Source: Lepus europaeus (Eukaryota; Chordata; Mammalia; Lagomorpha; Leporidae). Taken from it: a stretch of 64,000 nt of DNA. The stretch is taken from positions 71,285,297 to 71,349,296 of the forward strand of contig NC_084836.1 of assembly GCF_033115175.1 (NCBI RefSeq), read 5' to 3'. The notes beneath the pieces were generated by a model. That model did no database searches. It saw only the letters and a list, made by a program, of their open reading frames with translations, and was not told where the DNA came from. Positions 1 through 11,042 of the stretch are shown one piece after another. A program made the position numbers and the translations under genes. Numbering within the stretch: position 1 is the stretch's first letter; the number at the start of each line of letters is the position of its first letter.

Positions 1-241
1 TTGAGTCTCAGCTGCTCCACTCTGATCCAGAGCCCTGATAAGGCACCTGGAAAAGCAGAGGAAGATGGCCCAAGTACTTAGGTCCTTGCACCCATGTGGA
101 GACCTGGACAGCCTGGGCCAGTCCTGGCCATTGCGGCCACTTACGGAGTGAACCAGCAGATGGAAGACCTCTCTCTCTGTCTCTATCTCTCTCTGTAACT
201 CTGACTTTCAAACAAATTAACCCATCTTTAACAAATAAATA
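1..241 (+). mobile_element. C-repeat SINE, 5' end outside the window
   Basis: Body and CT-rich 3' part of the lagomorph tRNA-derived SINE: GCTGCTCCACT box, GGCCATTGCGGCCA, GTGAACCAGCAGATGGAAGA and AAATAAATAG tail. Confidence 0.9.
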
Positions 242-826
242 GTTGTGGAACTGTTAGGTAAAAAGTTAAGAGATTAGCCTATGCGTTTAGGAGGGGCCTA
301 TAGAAAACAAGGCACCCAGGAAGGGAAAGGAAGCCATACCCAGGAAGCCATCCAATATTTTACATGACAAATTCCTGCCCATATCACCATAACTTCATAG
401 GTGCTCCCAGTATTCCCTCAAGGAATGCTAGAATGCTCTCTGCCCAGCACCCACGTGGGCTCCCCAATCTGATTACACTGGTTAATAAAACTCTGAGAGG
501 AATTTTACCCATTTCACACCCAGCAAACCATTTGTCCAGAAGAGGGAGGGAGGAAGGAGAAATGGAGAGAAAAGTGGACCCCATTCTCTTAGAAGCCCAA
601 GCGTGGATACAGACTGCATGCTCAGCTCTCAGCTCTTTCCTAAGCTGCCCACCTGGCCTGTTGGGTGTATTCTCTCCAACAAACCATGTAACCTTACTTT
701 CCCCATCTGAATGCCTGGGCATTCTTTCTCAGATTCCTTCATATCCTTTCTGATGGATTCCCTATCTCATTAAACCTTGCTCCCTTGCTGACTGCTCCTC
801 TCTATCTCATATTTGAATTCTTTCTT
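242..826 (+). mobile_element. Possible old LTR fragment (ERV1-like), tentative
   Basis: Non-SINE sequence whose right part (CATTAAACCTTGCTCCC, then TTTGAATTCTTTCTT) resembles the polyadenylation-to-U5 segment of ERV1-class LTRs, apparently resuming at about 1164-1215 after the SINE at 827-1163. An ancient, degraded fossil if real. Confidence 0.3.
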
Positions 827-1163
827 TATTTTTTAAAAGTTTTATTTATTTTTTTTTGAAAGTCAGAGTTACACAGAGAGAGAAGGAGAGGCAGAGAGAG
901 AGGTCTTCCATCTGATGGTTCACTCCTCAACTGGCTGCAATGGCCTGAGCTGCGCCGATCCAAAGCCAGGAGCCAGGAGCTTCCTCCTGGTCTCCCATAT
1001 GGGTGCAGGGACCCAAGGACTTGGGCCATCTTCTACTGTTTTCCCAGGCCATAGCAGAGAGCTGGATCAGAAGAGGAGCAGCTGAGACTCGAACTGGCAC
1101 CCACATGGGATGCCGGCCCTGAGGCAGTGGCTTTTTACCCGATACACCACAGTGCTGGCTTCA
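827..1163 (-). mobile_element. C-repeat SINE with 12-bp target-site duplication
   Basis: Full-length minus-orientation copy. GAATTCTTTCTT occurs at 815-826 and again at 1164-1175. Confidence 0.95.
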
Positions 1164-1245
1164 GAATTCTTTCTTGTGTAAGGATAAGAATCTATTCCAC
1201 TCATCTCTGCTAATAGAACCTATAAAGTCAAGTCACTTAAGGACC

Positions 1246-1532
1246 TAGTCGGGTGAGCATTGTGATACAGCAGGCTAAGTCTCCGCTTGGGAGACTGGTT
1301 CTAGTCCTGGATTCTATGCTTCCGATCCAGCTTCCTGCTAATAATGGGCCTGGGCAAGCAGCGGAAGATGACCCAAATGCTTGGATTCTGCCATCCACAT
1401 GGGCAACCTGAACGGAATTCCAGGCCCCTTGGCTTTTGCGTGGTGCAGACCTGGCTGTTGTGGGCATTTGGGGAGGAAACCAGTGAAATAGGATTTGCCT
1501 GCCTGTCCTTCTCCTCCTCTTAAATAAATATT
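1246..1532 (+). mobile_element. C-repeat SINE, old and diverged
   Basis: Recognisable order of boxes (GTGATACAGCAGGCTAAG, GATCCAGCTTCCTGCTAAT, GGGCATTTGGGGAG), heavily diverged, with an AAATAAATA end. Confidence 0.75.
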
Positions 1533-2738
1533 ATTTGACTGCCTACGTTAACTTTTTCTACCCTCTGGTGATTCCAACCCTTGGAGGTGGGTGGAGCTGG
1601 AGGCGGGTGGAGGGCACACAGGCCCCCCTGGTCCCAGAACCTTCCACCAAGCAACCTTGTTAGACATCAGCTTATAAGTGCAAGAGGGTGGGAATTCAAT
1701 GAGGGAAGAAATGTAGAAGCAGTCCGATATTTGCACATCAGAAGTCTTGCCTTTGTTCCATACTCTTGTTAGGTGGGTCCCAGCCTTCCCCTGGGGGCAG
1801 CTTAGGGGAATCTCCCCAGCTCAGTGTGTGTGTGTGTGTGTGTGTGGGTGCTATTAGGTCCAATAACTTCCCTCCTACTGTCTGCGGTGGGCCTTGGAAG
1901 GAAGACATTTAAACATCCTTTATCATGGGCAGTTGTCCCTGGGTGGGGGCAGCAATGATGGAGTTCAGATGCAGCAAGGGTTTGGAAGTCAAAGCAACCT
2001 GAACAGAGCCTTGGATTGCTCTGTTTTGCCCAATTCCCAGGAGGCCTTGTTGGGCCTGTCTTGGTTGCTGGATAATCAGTGGTTCACATAGCTGTGTGCA
2101 TCCATCCATGGTTCTGCTTAGTGTACCGGCTCCCAAAGACACCTGGGCTCTGAAAGGGTGGGCTGGTAGGCAGCTCCAGTCCCAGGCCTGGTCTTTCCAG
2201 CCTGGACTTTAACCAGGTGACACAGAGCAGTGCGTCCGTATCCATGGATGTCAGCCTGGCCCTGCACCTGTGTGATTCATCCAGGAAGCTGTCCCAGGCA
2301 GAACAAATGCTGCTGCCAGGCCTTGGGTGGGAGGGTAGCTGGCCAAATAGTCAGTGGCTTTGTTTGCTTTCTTCTCTCCCTCTGTCCCATCCCCATAGGT
2401 GGGAAGTGGCTTGGATGGGAATTAGAACAAAGGTACAGGAGTCCTAGCTGGGATCTCTGCCCCCTCCGCCCCACCCCTGCCCACCACGCCCCCCTGCCTG
2501 CCCATCGTTTCCTGCTCTTCTCCTGGGACAGTCCCTACAACTCTGGCTTCACCCCACTTTCTGCTTCCACGGTAGTTTATGGTTTTTGACACTCACTGAT
2601 GGACACTCGAGATCTCTTCCTCGCGCTGCAAGTCTCCTGCCCTCTTCCTAATACAAATGCACAACAGCGTGGGAATCCCCTGTCCAGGGGGAAGCAACTG
2701 TGCAGCTTTAAGAGAAAGGGGCGAGAGGACGAGAGCGC
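1533..2738. other. RND1 5' flank
   Basis: Non-repetitive apart from a (TG)11-12 run at 1824-1846. No gene seen. Confidence 0.7.
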
Positions 2739-2845
2739 TGACTCAGATCCTCCTACCATTGGCTGCCTGAGGGGATCCCACCTCGGTGATTGGCCGAGAC
2801 AGAGCCCGCCTACTCTTGCGATTGGCTCCGCTAGGCCTATATAAA
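2739..2845 (+). promoter_or_regulatory. RND1: RND1 core promoter: AP-1 site, three inverted CCAAT boxes, TATA box
   Basis: TGACTCA (AP-1 type) is at 2739-2745. Inverted CCAAT boxes (ATTGG) are at 2758-2762, 2789-2793 and 2821-2825, starting 31 and 32 bp apart. A strong TATA box, TATATAAA, is at 2838-2845, predicting a start near 2868-2875. A TATA box with phased NF-Y sites and AP-1 fits an inducible gene. Binding is inferred from motif match alone. Confidence 0.8.
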
Positions 2846-2975
2846 GGGCCGCGCGCCGTCCCCTCGCTCAGTCGGAGGGAGGCCGAGGATCCCGGTGGAG
2901 TTCACGTTTCGAGACGCCCCTAGCGGCACCCTCGCCTCCCCGCGTCTGAGCGCCCGTTCCGCGGCGGCTGCGACC

Positions 2976-3095
2976 ATGAAGGAGAGACGCGCTCCCCAGC
3001 CAGTCGTGGTCAGGTGCAAGCTTGTCCTAGTGGGAGACGTGCAGTGCGGGAAGACGGCGATGCTGCAGGTGCTGGCTAAGGACTGCTACCCGGAG
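2976..3095 (+). CDS. RND1: RND1 exon 1, coding part
   Basis: Encodes residues 1-40, from [10 protein letters not shown] to DCYPE, including the whole P-loop. It ends in phase 0 at GAG|GTGAGC. The 5' UTR is about 2868-2975, judged from the TATA box 30 bp further upstream. Confidence 0.97.
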
Positions 3096-6000
3096 GTGAG
3101 CGCAGACCCCACCTGGCCGGCCCCCGCCGCCCTCTAGCTGGAGGGCCGCCCGGCTTAGCTTCCCCCTGAGACCTGTCCCACTTCTGCTGCCCCGCTGGCT
3201 CCTCCTCACCCACAAGGCCCCGATCAACCCCCGCCCGCCTCCCTCCGCCCCGGAGTCTGCTCTCAGGAGAGCGAACTGGACGCATTTGAGTCTGGGGTTT
3301 CTGGACCGAATCGCTGCTGTCCCCCCCTCTTCGAAGGTTCAGGTTTTGCTCCTCTTTGCTGCTGCCCTGGGCCAGGGGCTTGCAGGGGGAGAGCAGACCA
3401 CGGCAGGATTGGCTGAAACTGGCAGGCAAATATGAGTGTGTGCGCCCCCTAACCATTTAGGTTCGGGGCTTGTCTCTGGCTGGGGGTCCATCACATGTCT
3501 CCTGCCATACAGCAAAGTGCCTCTGTCTCTCTAACCTCTTCTTCCCACGTGTCCCACGTGGGCCTCCCTGCACCATGCATCCCCTCCTCTGGCTCCTGAT
3601 CTGCTGTCACCTTGATGTTTTCGGTGGGTGGGTGGTTTCTGGTGTGGCCAGCACTGACCAGAGGATTATGGGGGTGGGGGGCAGGGGCCCAGTGCCCAGG
3701 TGTCACTGGTCTCTCTCTTTTCTCAGACCTATGTGCCCACCGTGTTTGAGAATTACACAGCCTGTTTGGAGACAGAGGAGCAGAGAGTAGAGCTCAGCCT
3801 CTGGGACACTTCGGGTAAGACGTGGCCCCAAATGCCCCTTTAGTACCTGTGCTGGTCACTACCACCTTTTAGGGGGTGGGCGGTGGTAGAAGGGAGTGTG
3901 GCGCTTGCGAGGCCAGGCAGAGAAGGAGATCTGTGGGGTGGGGGCAGTTGGATGGCCCAGGGGTTGCAGAGTGGGTGAACCTCAGAAGCCACTCACTTTG
4001 GGGCCAGTTATGGGACTGGGATGATGATGAGGAAGAGGGAGCCCGTGATACTCCTGGTGGGGGGCGGTCAGAGAGGGCTTCTCCCTTTCACTGCCTGCCG
4101 CCCAACACGCAGGCACACAGCCCCAGCCAAGCCAGGACAGAGGCGGGGAGACAGGAGCCTGCCTTGAGGGAAATATTGTTCTGGCTCCACACTCCCCTGC
4201 CTGCCTGCCTGCCTGCCTGCCGCAGCTCCAAGCTCGCCACACCGCTGCGGATCAGGAATGAAACGATGCATCATCGGGTGTTTGGGGCTGGTGGGGGAGA
4301 TGGCTTAATACAGGGCAGAGTCCCGCTGTGCGTGGTGGCTCATGGGGCAGAGGGGGCTTGGTTGGCACTGACTGTTTCCCCTGGACAGGGTGAGGCAGGA
4401 GACGCTGTCGTTCTAGAACATAGAAAGCAATGTTTCTCAGCCTCCTGGCCCTGAGCCCTTCATGCCCGGCTATCCTTTGCTTTGATCCTGAGCCTCTCCC
4501 GCTATCTTTGTATCCCGGTTTCTTTCTAATAGACTGGCTGAGAGTCACAATGAAGGAGTAAATATCAGGAACAGGAAAAAAGAAAAAAGCCCCCTGCTCC
4601 CCCCAAATACATTTTCAGGCTGAGTTTAAGGGGAATGCCAAATCACTAGAGGTTCATGTTACATATATTTAGTACACTGTCCTGCTCTTCCAAATATCTC
4701 CAATGTTGAGATGACTGGCGGTAGGGAAGCGGGGTGGGGGTGGGGGGACAGAAAATGAGACTCTCCCCTTGCTCCACATGCTCCCCCACCCCCTCCCTGC
4801 CAAACAGAAATTCCTCAAGCCGGTGTGCTTTCCCCTAGGTGGAGGTTCCAGGGGTGGGGAGGCGGGGTCTGCTCCGGGACCGCGCTGCTGTGCCGGTTGG
4901 CTGGGACTGGAATGCAGGGCTGCATGATGTATGGTTTTTCTTCCGCTGTGCCCTCCCACCTCCCGGTCTTACTGCAGCTCATCTCCCGTTCACTACCACC
5001 GCCCTAAAACCTCCACTGCTTCCTTGCGCACCCCCCACCCGCCCCCCGCAGCAGCTCTTGAATCCCAGTCCGGTAATGGAGAATTGGGCAGCGAGTGAGC
5101 TCTCTCCCTGTGTCGTAACCCCACGCTCCAGTTTCCAAAGGCAGGCAGGCTCTCAGTCATCCTCAAACTCCCCTCTTTCAATAAGGTTCCCCATCAGAAA
5201 GGAGGAAGTGGCAGCGTCTATGGGATGGGCTTCCCAGCCTTGCGGCTGGGCCCCCTCTTCCCATCAGTCCCTGGCTCATCTTAGGGGAGGGAGATTGCTT
5301 GGAGCCCAAGCAAAGGCCCTGCCCTCCCTCCCTCCGCCCCCAGGACTGCAGCGCTCTCTTCACCTTGCCGTGGGAAGACCACCCCCCACCTCCCGGCTCC
5401 AAGAGGGATACGGGCAGATTGCTGAAGGAGTGGGCAGCTATCCCAACTCCCCCTTACTGCTTTTATTGTAATGACCAACGCCCCCCCAAGCTTGGATTCC
5501 CCCCAGTTTCCATGGCAATTGCGGAGTAGGGAGAGGGGCTGCTTGCTGTTCTGAGCAGGGATTGTCTGGATCCAAATCTGCCACTATTCCTTCTCCAGGG
5601 TGGAGAGGGGGCAGGCTCTGTCCCTAGCATCCACCCAGGTAAGCCCACTGGTGCCTCCTTGCCCAAGAAGGATCCTTGCTCTAGCCTAAATCCCCAGCAG
5701 TTGGGTGCTTCTGTGCCTTTGAGGTTGCCACCCTGGCATCTTAGCATGTAGGGGCTGGAGCCTGCCTCTGGTCCTTTTCAGGGTAAAGCAGATTTGGGTG
5801 AGTGGAGAGGGAGCCGCTGAATCCTCTCCTGCCAGCCTCCTAGAGTTTGGACCCCATAGCAAATAAGCAGGGCCGCTGCCCGTTATGTAACAGGCAGCTT
5901 TGTTTCTTCATTGGAGCCCTGGGGGCCAAAGAACGGAGCAGAGGTTGGGCTGCAGGTGAGCCCCAGAGAAGAGCAGGCCTCCCTGTTGGGGGGTTGGGAG

Positions 6001-9000
6001 CATCTTTTGAGACGCAGAAAACGAGTGGACCTTCGGCTGACCCCACTGCTGGAGACCCAGGCAGCGTCTCACGCCATGTCCCATCCCTTTTTATCTTGCC
6101 TTCCTTCCCCTTCTCAGGGAGTCGCAAGGACTTTGGGCAGGTGGTCGTGGCCTAGGCTTGCAGGCTGCAGTGTGTTTCCCCTGGAAGATGGGTGGGTCCT
6201 AGAGGCTCAAGGATGGCATTCCCAGGGCTCCTTTGGACCGGAGCCTGTAGAGGAAGGAAGATGACATGACTCACCATCAGCCTTTTCCCCCTCCTACCAG
6301 GCTCTCCCTACTATGACAACGTCCGTCCACTCTGCTACAGCGACTCAGATGCGGTATTGCTGTGCTTTGATATCAGCCGTCCGGAGACGGCGGACAGTGC
6401 ACTTAAGAAGGTAAGGCCGGAGCAGAGAAGCTCTGTCATCTCTAAGTCAGTATGGGGACAGGGAGGAATTTTGGAGAACTTGTCATCTAATCCTTTCTTG
6501 AAACTGAGGCCAGAGGGGGGGAAAAAAAAAGGAGAGAGATTTGCATGAGGCCGCACTGTTAACCACAGCCTGCGACAGGAGCCCAAGGTGCCCCAGTCCT
6601 GTGCACCTTTCTGTGCACCTGTACTGTTCTGCCAGGGGACCCACCAGGGAGGAAGGTGTTGAGGGCTTGGGAAGCGAAGGTTTTGGTGGCATTGGTCTGG
6701 AGGCTCAGGGATGGGCCCTCAGGCCCTGGCAATCCATGCAGTTTAGAATTGAAGTGCTGGTAGGATGCACCTGGGTGTGGGTCACCAGATCTGCCTATGC
6801 TGAGCACAGGGAGCCTTGTGGGAAGACTCTGGGAGTAGGTCCTTCCCTTGGAAAGGAACTGGGTGGCATCGCCCTGCACCCTAGACTTGTGAGGTCCTTT
6901 GACTGGCAGGAAGGGCACATTCGACCTTGGCACAGAGTGTGTGGGAGAATCGCCCCCATACTCTCTTGGGTGTCCAGCCTCTTGACAGAGGGGACAGGCT
7001 CCTGGGTCAGCACTCTGGTGGGCCCAGAGGTCTCTTGAGCAGGAAAATGATGTAATTAAATATCCATGTGGAGGTGTTGTGACTCAGAGGGAGGACTGGG
7101 CTGGGGACGGGGGTGTGGTGTTGCCAGTTGGGCTCCTTGTACCACTCACCGACCTTACTTCTGTCCTTCCCTTTCCTTTCTCCCTGCTTGACCCCCAGTG
7201 GAGGGCAGAAATCCTAGATTATTGTCCCAGCACACGTGTTTTGCTTATCGGCTGCAAGACAGACCTGCGAACAGACCTGAGCACTCTGATGGAGCTGTCC
7301 CACCAGAAACAGGCCCCCATCTCCTATGAGCAGGTGTGTGTGGGGAGTGGGGGGAGGCTACAGGCAGAAATAATGAGATAATGACCCTTGCTCAAACTCT
7401 CCTGCCATGGCTAGAGACAGCTGGAGTTAGGGGCCATCTATAGTTAGCAAACTTGGGGTAGGCGTTTTGGCATGGCAGCAAAGTTGCCTCTTGGGACACC
7501 TGCATCCCATCTCAGAGCACCTGGTTCAAGTTCTGGCTCCTCTGCTTCCAATCCAGTTTCCTGCTAATGTGTTTCCTGAGAGGCAGCTGGTCTTGGGTCT
7601 CTGCCACCCATGTGGGAGACGGGTTTGAGTTTTGGGTTCCTGACTCAGCCCTGCCTGTTGCAGGCATTGGAGTGGCCAGAAGATGGAAGATCTCTGTTCC
7701 TCTTCCTTTCGAATAAATGAAAACAAATAAGTAAAATTGTCACCTAGATAAGAGATACTTGTCTCCTTGAGTGTGTACTATACATTAACAGGTCAGCCAT
7801 TCCTGTGTGGGTCAGCATTTCGAGACCACCTGTGCTGGAATCATTCTGGCGGGGGGGGGGGGGGGGTTGCCAAAATTTCAGATTTCTGGCTCTATACTCA
7901 GTAAAGAAGATTTGGGAATCTTACCTTTTTTTTTTCTTTACAGATTTATTTTATTTATTTGAAAGACAGAGTTATAGAGAGAGGTAAGGCCAGAGAGAGA
8001 GAGAGAGAGAGAGAGGTCTTCCAGTCTGCTGACTCACTCTGCAAGGGCCAGAGCTGGGCTAATCCAAAGCCAGGAGCCAGGAGCTTCTTCCGGGTCTCCT
8101 ACACAGGTGCAGGGGCCCAAGGACTTGGGACATCTTCTACTGCTTTCCAAGGCCATAGCAAGGAGCTGGATCAGAAATGGGGCAGCTGGGACATGAACCG
8201 GCACCCATATGGGATGCTGGCACAGCAGGCTGGGGCTTTAACCTGCTATGCCTCAGTGCTGGCCCCTCCTCATCTGATTTTATCAGTTGAGAGAGAGCAA
8301 GCTCCCTGCTGCTGGTTCACTCCACAAATGCCCATAATGGCCTGAGTGCTGAAGCTGTGAGCTGGGAACTCAGTCTGGGTCTCCCATGTGGGTGGGAGGA
8401 ATTCAGCTACTTTTGAGCCTTCTCCTGCTATCCCCCACGGTCTGCATTAGCAAGAAGCTGGAATCGAGAGTGAAGCTAGGACTCCATCCAGTGCACTCTG
8501 ATGGGCCATATGGACATCCTAACTAGCATCTTAACCACTAAGCCAAACGCCCACCTCTCCAGAATTTGCATTTTTAAAGAGAGCTTTGGTTAATTTCTTA
8601 TGCACATAGGAGTGTAAGGATCCTTATATGTATTTAAAGATTTATTTATTTATTTGAAAGTCACAGTTATATAGGGAGAGGGAGAGAGAGTTCTTCCATC
8701 CACTGGTTCACTCCCCAGATGGCTGCAATGGCCAGGCAGAAGCCAAGAGTCAGGAGCTTCCTTGTGGTCTCCCATGTGGGTGCAGAGGCCCAACCACTTG
8801 AATTGTCTTCCACTGCTTTTCCTCGGGCCATTAGCAGGAAGCTGGATCAGAAGTAAAACAGCCAGGATTCGAACCGGCAGGCACCTGTATGGGATACCAG
8901 TGCTGCAAGTGGCAGCTTTACGATATACTATAATGCAGCCCCCAGTTATTTGTTTTAAGCCACATTTCACATTAGAATTCTATGGGGAGCTTTTATAAAT

Positions 9001-10268
9001 GCTAAAGCCTTGGTGTGGGCTTTTGGTGTGGTGGTTAAATTGGTAGCTGGGATGCTAGCATCTCAGAGTGCCTGGTGAAAGGCAGAGTTGAGAGAGAGAG
9101 AGAAAAAATTGTCCACCTGCAGATTCACTCCACAAATAGCTGCAACAGCCAGGACTGGGCCAGGTTGAAGCCAGGAGCCAGGACCTTCCTCCTGGTCTCC
9201 CACATGGGTGAAGGGGCCAAACACTTGGGCCATCTTATGCTGCTTTTCCAGGCCATTAGCAGGGAGCTAGACTGGAAGTGCAGCAGCCGTAACACAAAAC
9301 AGCACCTGTATGGGATGCTGGAGTTGCAGGTGGTAGCTTAACGTGCTATGCTACAACACCAAGCTATTCCACTTCTGATCCAGCTTCCTCATTGAGTGTG
9401 TACCCTGGGAGGCAGCAGGTAATGGCTCAAATACGTGGGAGACCTGGCTTGACTTCTAGGCTCCTAGTTTCAGCCTAGCCCAAACCTGGCTGTTCTGGGC
9501 ATTTGTGGAGTGAGCCAGCTGTTGGAAGATCTCTGTCTCTCTCCATCTTTGCCTTCCAAATAAAAACAATAGGTAGTTTTTTTTTCTTTAAGATTTATTT
9601 CTCTATTTGGAAGGCAGAGTTACAAAGGGGCAGAAAGAGAGGTCTTCCATCTGCTGGTTCACTCCTCAGATGGTCACAACAGCCAGAGCTGTACCAATCT
9701 GAAGCCAGGAACTTCATCCAGGTCTCCCACGCGGGTGCAGGGGCCCAAACACTTGGGCTGTCTTCCACTGCTTTCCCAGGCCATAGCAGAGAGCTGGGTG
9801 GGGACCAGCAACCCAGCCCTACAGGTGGCAGCTTTACCTGCAGGCCACAGCACCGCTCCCAGTGGGCAGTTTTAAAAATGCTAATACCTAAGCCCTGGGT
9901 TTTCAATTGTCTCAGGGGATCCTATTGTGCAGTCTGGGCTCACAGTTCAGAAATCTCACTGGCTGAGGTGGGGGTGGGAGACTGGACCCCTGCTTAATTA
10001 ACAACCTCTCCCTCTCCCACAGGGCTGTGCAATAGCCAAGCAGCTGGGCGCAGAAATCTACCTGGAAGGGTCAGCTTTCACCTCTGAGAAGAGCATCCAC
10101 AGCATCTTCCGGATGGCCTCTATGGTGTGCCTGAACAAGCCCAGCCCAGCGCCCCCACGGAGCCCCGTCCGGAGCCTCTCCAAACGGCTGCTGCACCTCC
10201 CCAGTCGCTCCGAACTCATCTCCTCCACCTTCAAGAAGGAAAAGGCCAAAAGCTGTTCGATCATGTGA
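2976..10268 (+). CDS. RND1: RND1, Rho family GTPase 1 (5 coding exons, 232 aa)
   Basis: Atypical Rho-family small G protein that holds GTP without hydrolysing it, acts at the plasma membrane, and opposes RhoA signalling through p190RhoGAP and plexins. Exons 2976-3095, 3727-3814, 6301-6410, 7199-7333 and 10023-10268 sum to 699 nt (232 codons plus TGA), the same length as the human protein as I recall it. Seen in the translation: P-loop GDVQCGKT at residues 20-27; effector threonine T45 in [14 protein letters not shown] at 67-71 where ordinary Rho proteins have DTAGQ, so the catalytic Gln is Ser as in all Rnd proteins; base-recognition GCKTD at 124-128 and SAF at 168-170; a basic, Ser-rich C-terminal tail; and a CSIM farnesylation box at 229-232. 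The ATG lies in GCGACCATGA, a good Kozak context, about 105 bp after the inferred transcription start. All introns are GT-AG. Confidence 0.98.
3096..3726 (+). other. RND1: RND1 intron 1
   Basis: GT-AG intron, GC-rich at its 5' end as a continuation of the promoter CpG-rich zone. I see no repeat or RNA gene in it. Confidence 0.8.
3727..3814 (+). CDS. RND1: RND1 exon 2
   Basis: 88 nt encoding residues 41-69 plus the first base of Gly70. It carries switch I ([10 protein letters not shown]) and the start of switch II (WDTS). Acceptor TCTCAG, donor GGTAAGA. Confidence 0.97.
3815..6300 (+). other. RND1: RND1 intron 2
   Basis: 2.5 kb free of recognisable SINEs, unlike intron 4. It holds a short (CTGC)n run near 4196-4220 and polypurine/G-rich runs near 4735-4750. 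The open frames in it do not resemble any protein I recognise. Confidence 0.7.
6301..6410 (+). CDS. RND1: RND1 exon 3
   Basis: 110 nt encoding the rest of Gly70 to Lys106, including [12 protein letters not shown] and [10 protein letters not shown]. It ends AAGAAG|GTAAGG in phase 0. Confidence 0.97.
6411..7198 (+). other. RND1: RND1 intron 3
   Basis: 0.8 kb intron without a recognisable repeat; GT-AG boundaries. Confidence 0.7.
7199..7333 (+). CDS. RND1: RND1 exon 4
   Basis: 135 nt encoding residues 107-151, with the guanine-recognition motif GCKTD at 124-128. Acceptor CCCCCAG, donor CAG|GTGTGT. The following intron 4 is the most repeat-laden in the gene. Confidence 0.97.
7452..7736 (+). mobile_element. 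C-repeat SINE, old
   Basis: Diverged copy in RND1 intron 4, ending GGAAGATCTCTG and an AATAAATGAAAACAAATAAG tail. Confidence 0.75.
7850..7866. repeat. Poly(G) run in RND1 intron 4
   Basis: Uninterrupted G tract of about 16-17, a likely length polymorphism and sequencing trouble spot. Confidence 0.8.
7926..8266 (-). mobile_element. C-repeat SINE
   Basis: Poly(T), AGATTTATTTTATTTATTTGAAAG, (GA)n, and the head ending TGCTGGCCCC. Confidence 0.92.
8267..8562 (-). mobile_element. C-repeat SINE, old
   Basis: Directly abuts the younger copy on its left, whose insertion probably displaced this copy's A-rich end. Confidence 0.75.
8630..8944 (-). mobile_element. C-repeat SINE
   Basis: TTTAAAGATTTATTTATTTATTTG start; the head is diverged (CTATAATGCAGCCCCC). 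Confidence 0.9.
9013..9575 (+). mobile_element. Old C-repeat SINE split by a younger one
   Basis: Head at 9013-9075 (GTGGTTAAATTGGTAGCTGGGA) and body/tail at 9364-9575, separated by the opposite-strand copy at 9076-9356. Confidence 0.75.
9076..9356 (-). mobile_element. C-repeat SINE inserted in an older SINE
   Basis: TGAAAGGCAGAGTTGAGAGAG start, head ending GCTATGCTACAACACC. Confidence 0.85.
9578..9860 (-). mobile_element. C-repeat SINE
   Basis: Last repeat of RND1 intron 4, ending about 160 bp before exon 5; lacks part of the head region. Confidence 0.9.
10023..10268 (+). CDS. RND1: RND1 exon 5, coding part
   Basis: 246 nt encoding residues 152-232 plus TGA. It holds the SAF motif, the Ser/Pro/Arg-rich tail and the terminal CSIM. 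The 3' UTR follows in the same exon. Confidence 0.98.
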   Translation, partial: GCAIAKQLGAEIYLEGSAFTSEKSIHSIFRMASMVCLNKPSPAPPRSPVRSLSKRLLHLPSRSELISSTFKKEKAKSCSIM

Positions 10269-11042
10269 AGTGGGAGCTGCGGGGGAGGGGAGACAACCCC
10301 CCACTTCCTCCCTTGGGGTGCAGAGGCACAGGGCGAGGGAGGATGAGACAACTTGAGGACACTGGACATGAGATTTTCAGGTGGCCATGAAAAGGAGACA
10401 GGACTGGGACAAGGACCTGACGCTGAGAAGGAACCATCACACCCAAGCCAGGTACTAGACTGCAGGGGGCATGTGCCCCAGTGCCCTTGGCTCCAGAACA
10501 AGGGAAGATGTGGGGGTGCGGGGAGGCATTCAGGGGCTTGGGGGCCCACGGGGGGCCTCCATGCCTCTTCCACACAGCTCTTCCATGCAGGCCAGGGGAC
10601 GAGAGGGGTCCTTGACCCTTCTCCTCCCCCTCCAAGGAGGTGTCGAGTGAAGAAGCCAGCGGGCAGCTCCCTTGGGAGCATGGCCCAGGTGCTTCATAAC
10701 CGAAACCGGACAGGCAGGAGCTGGTCAGAGCTGATGAGAAGCGAGTCTCATCTTTGCATAGCTCATGTCTCATGGGGAGGTGACATCACACATCCACACA
10801 CGCTTCTCACCCAAGTCCCCAGATCTTTGCGGAGTGTGGGGGTGGTGGTGCTGCAGGGGCAGGGCTGGGTGAGGGGGTCACCAGACTTCTTCTGCCCTTG
10901 GGGCAGTATAGCTGGCGTCTGTTTTATAGACTCTTGTCTTTGGAATTGGGGGGAGGGGGGAGTCTTTTCATCTGTTCTATGTTCTGTGTTTAAAGAAGAA
11001 AACCTATTTATTAATGAAAAATATAATACATAGAAAGAGTGG
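10269..11042 (+). other. RND1: RND1 3' UTR (approximate end)
   Basis: Runs from the stop codon to an A-rich stretch at 11011-11035. There is no canonical AATAAA. The variant AATATA at 11020-11025, followed by a GT-rich tract at about 11050-11080, is the best candidate polyadenylation signal. One ATTTA pentamer lies at 11006-11010. Confidence 0.6.

Noticed and set aside
3876-4454. 192-codon open frame in RND1 intron 2
   Set aside because: No resemblance to a known protein, lies between proven exons, and contains a CTGC simple repeat.
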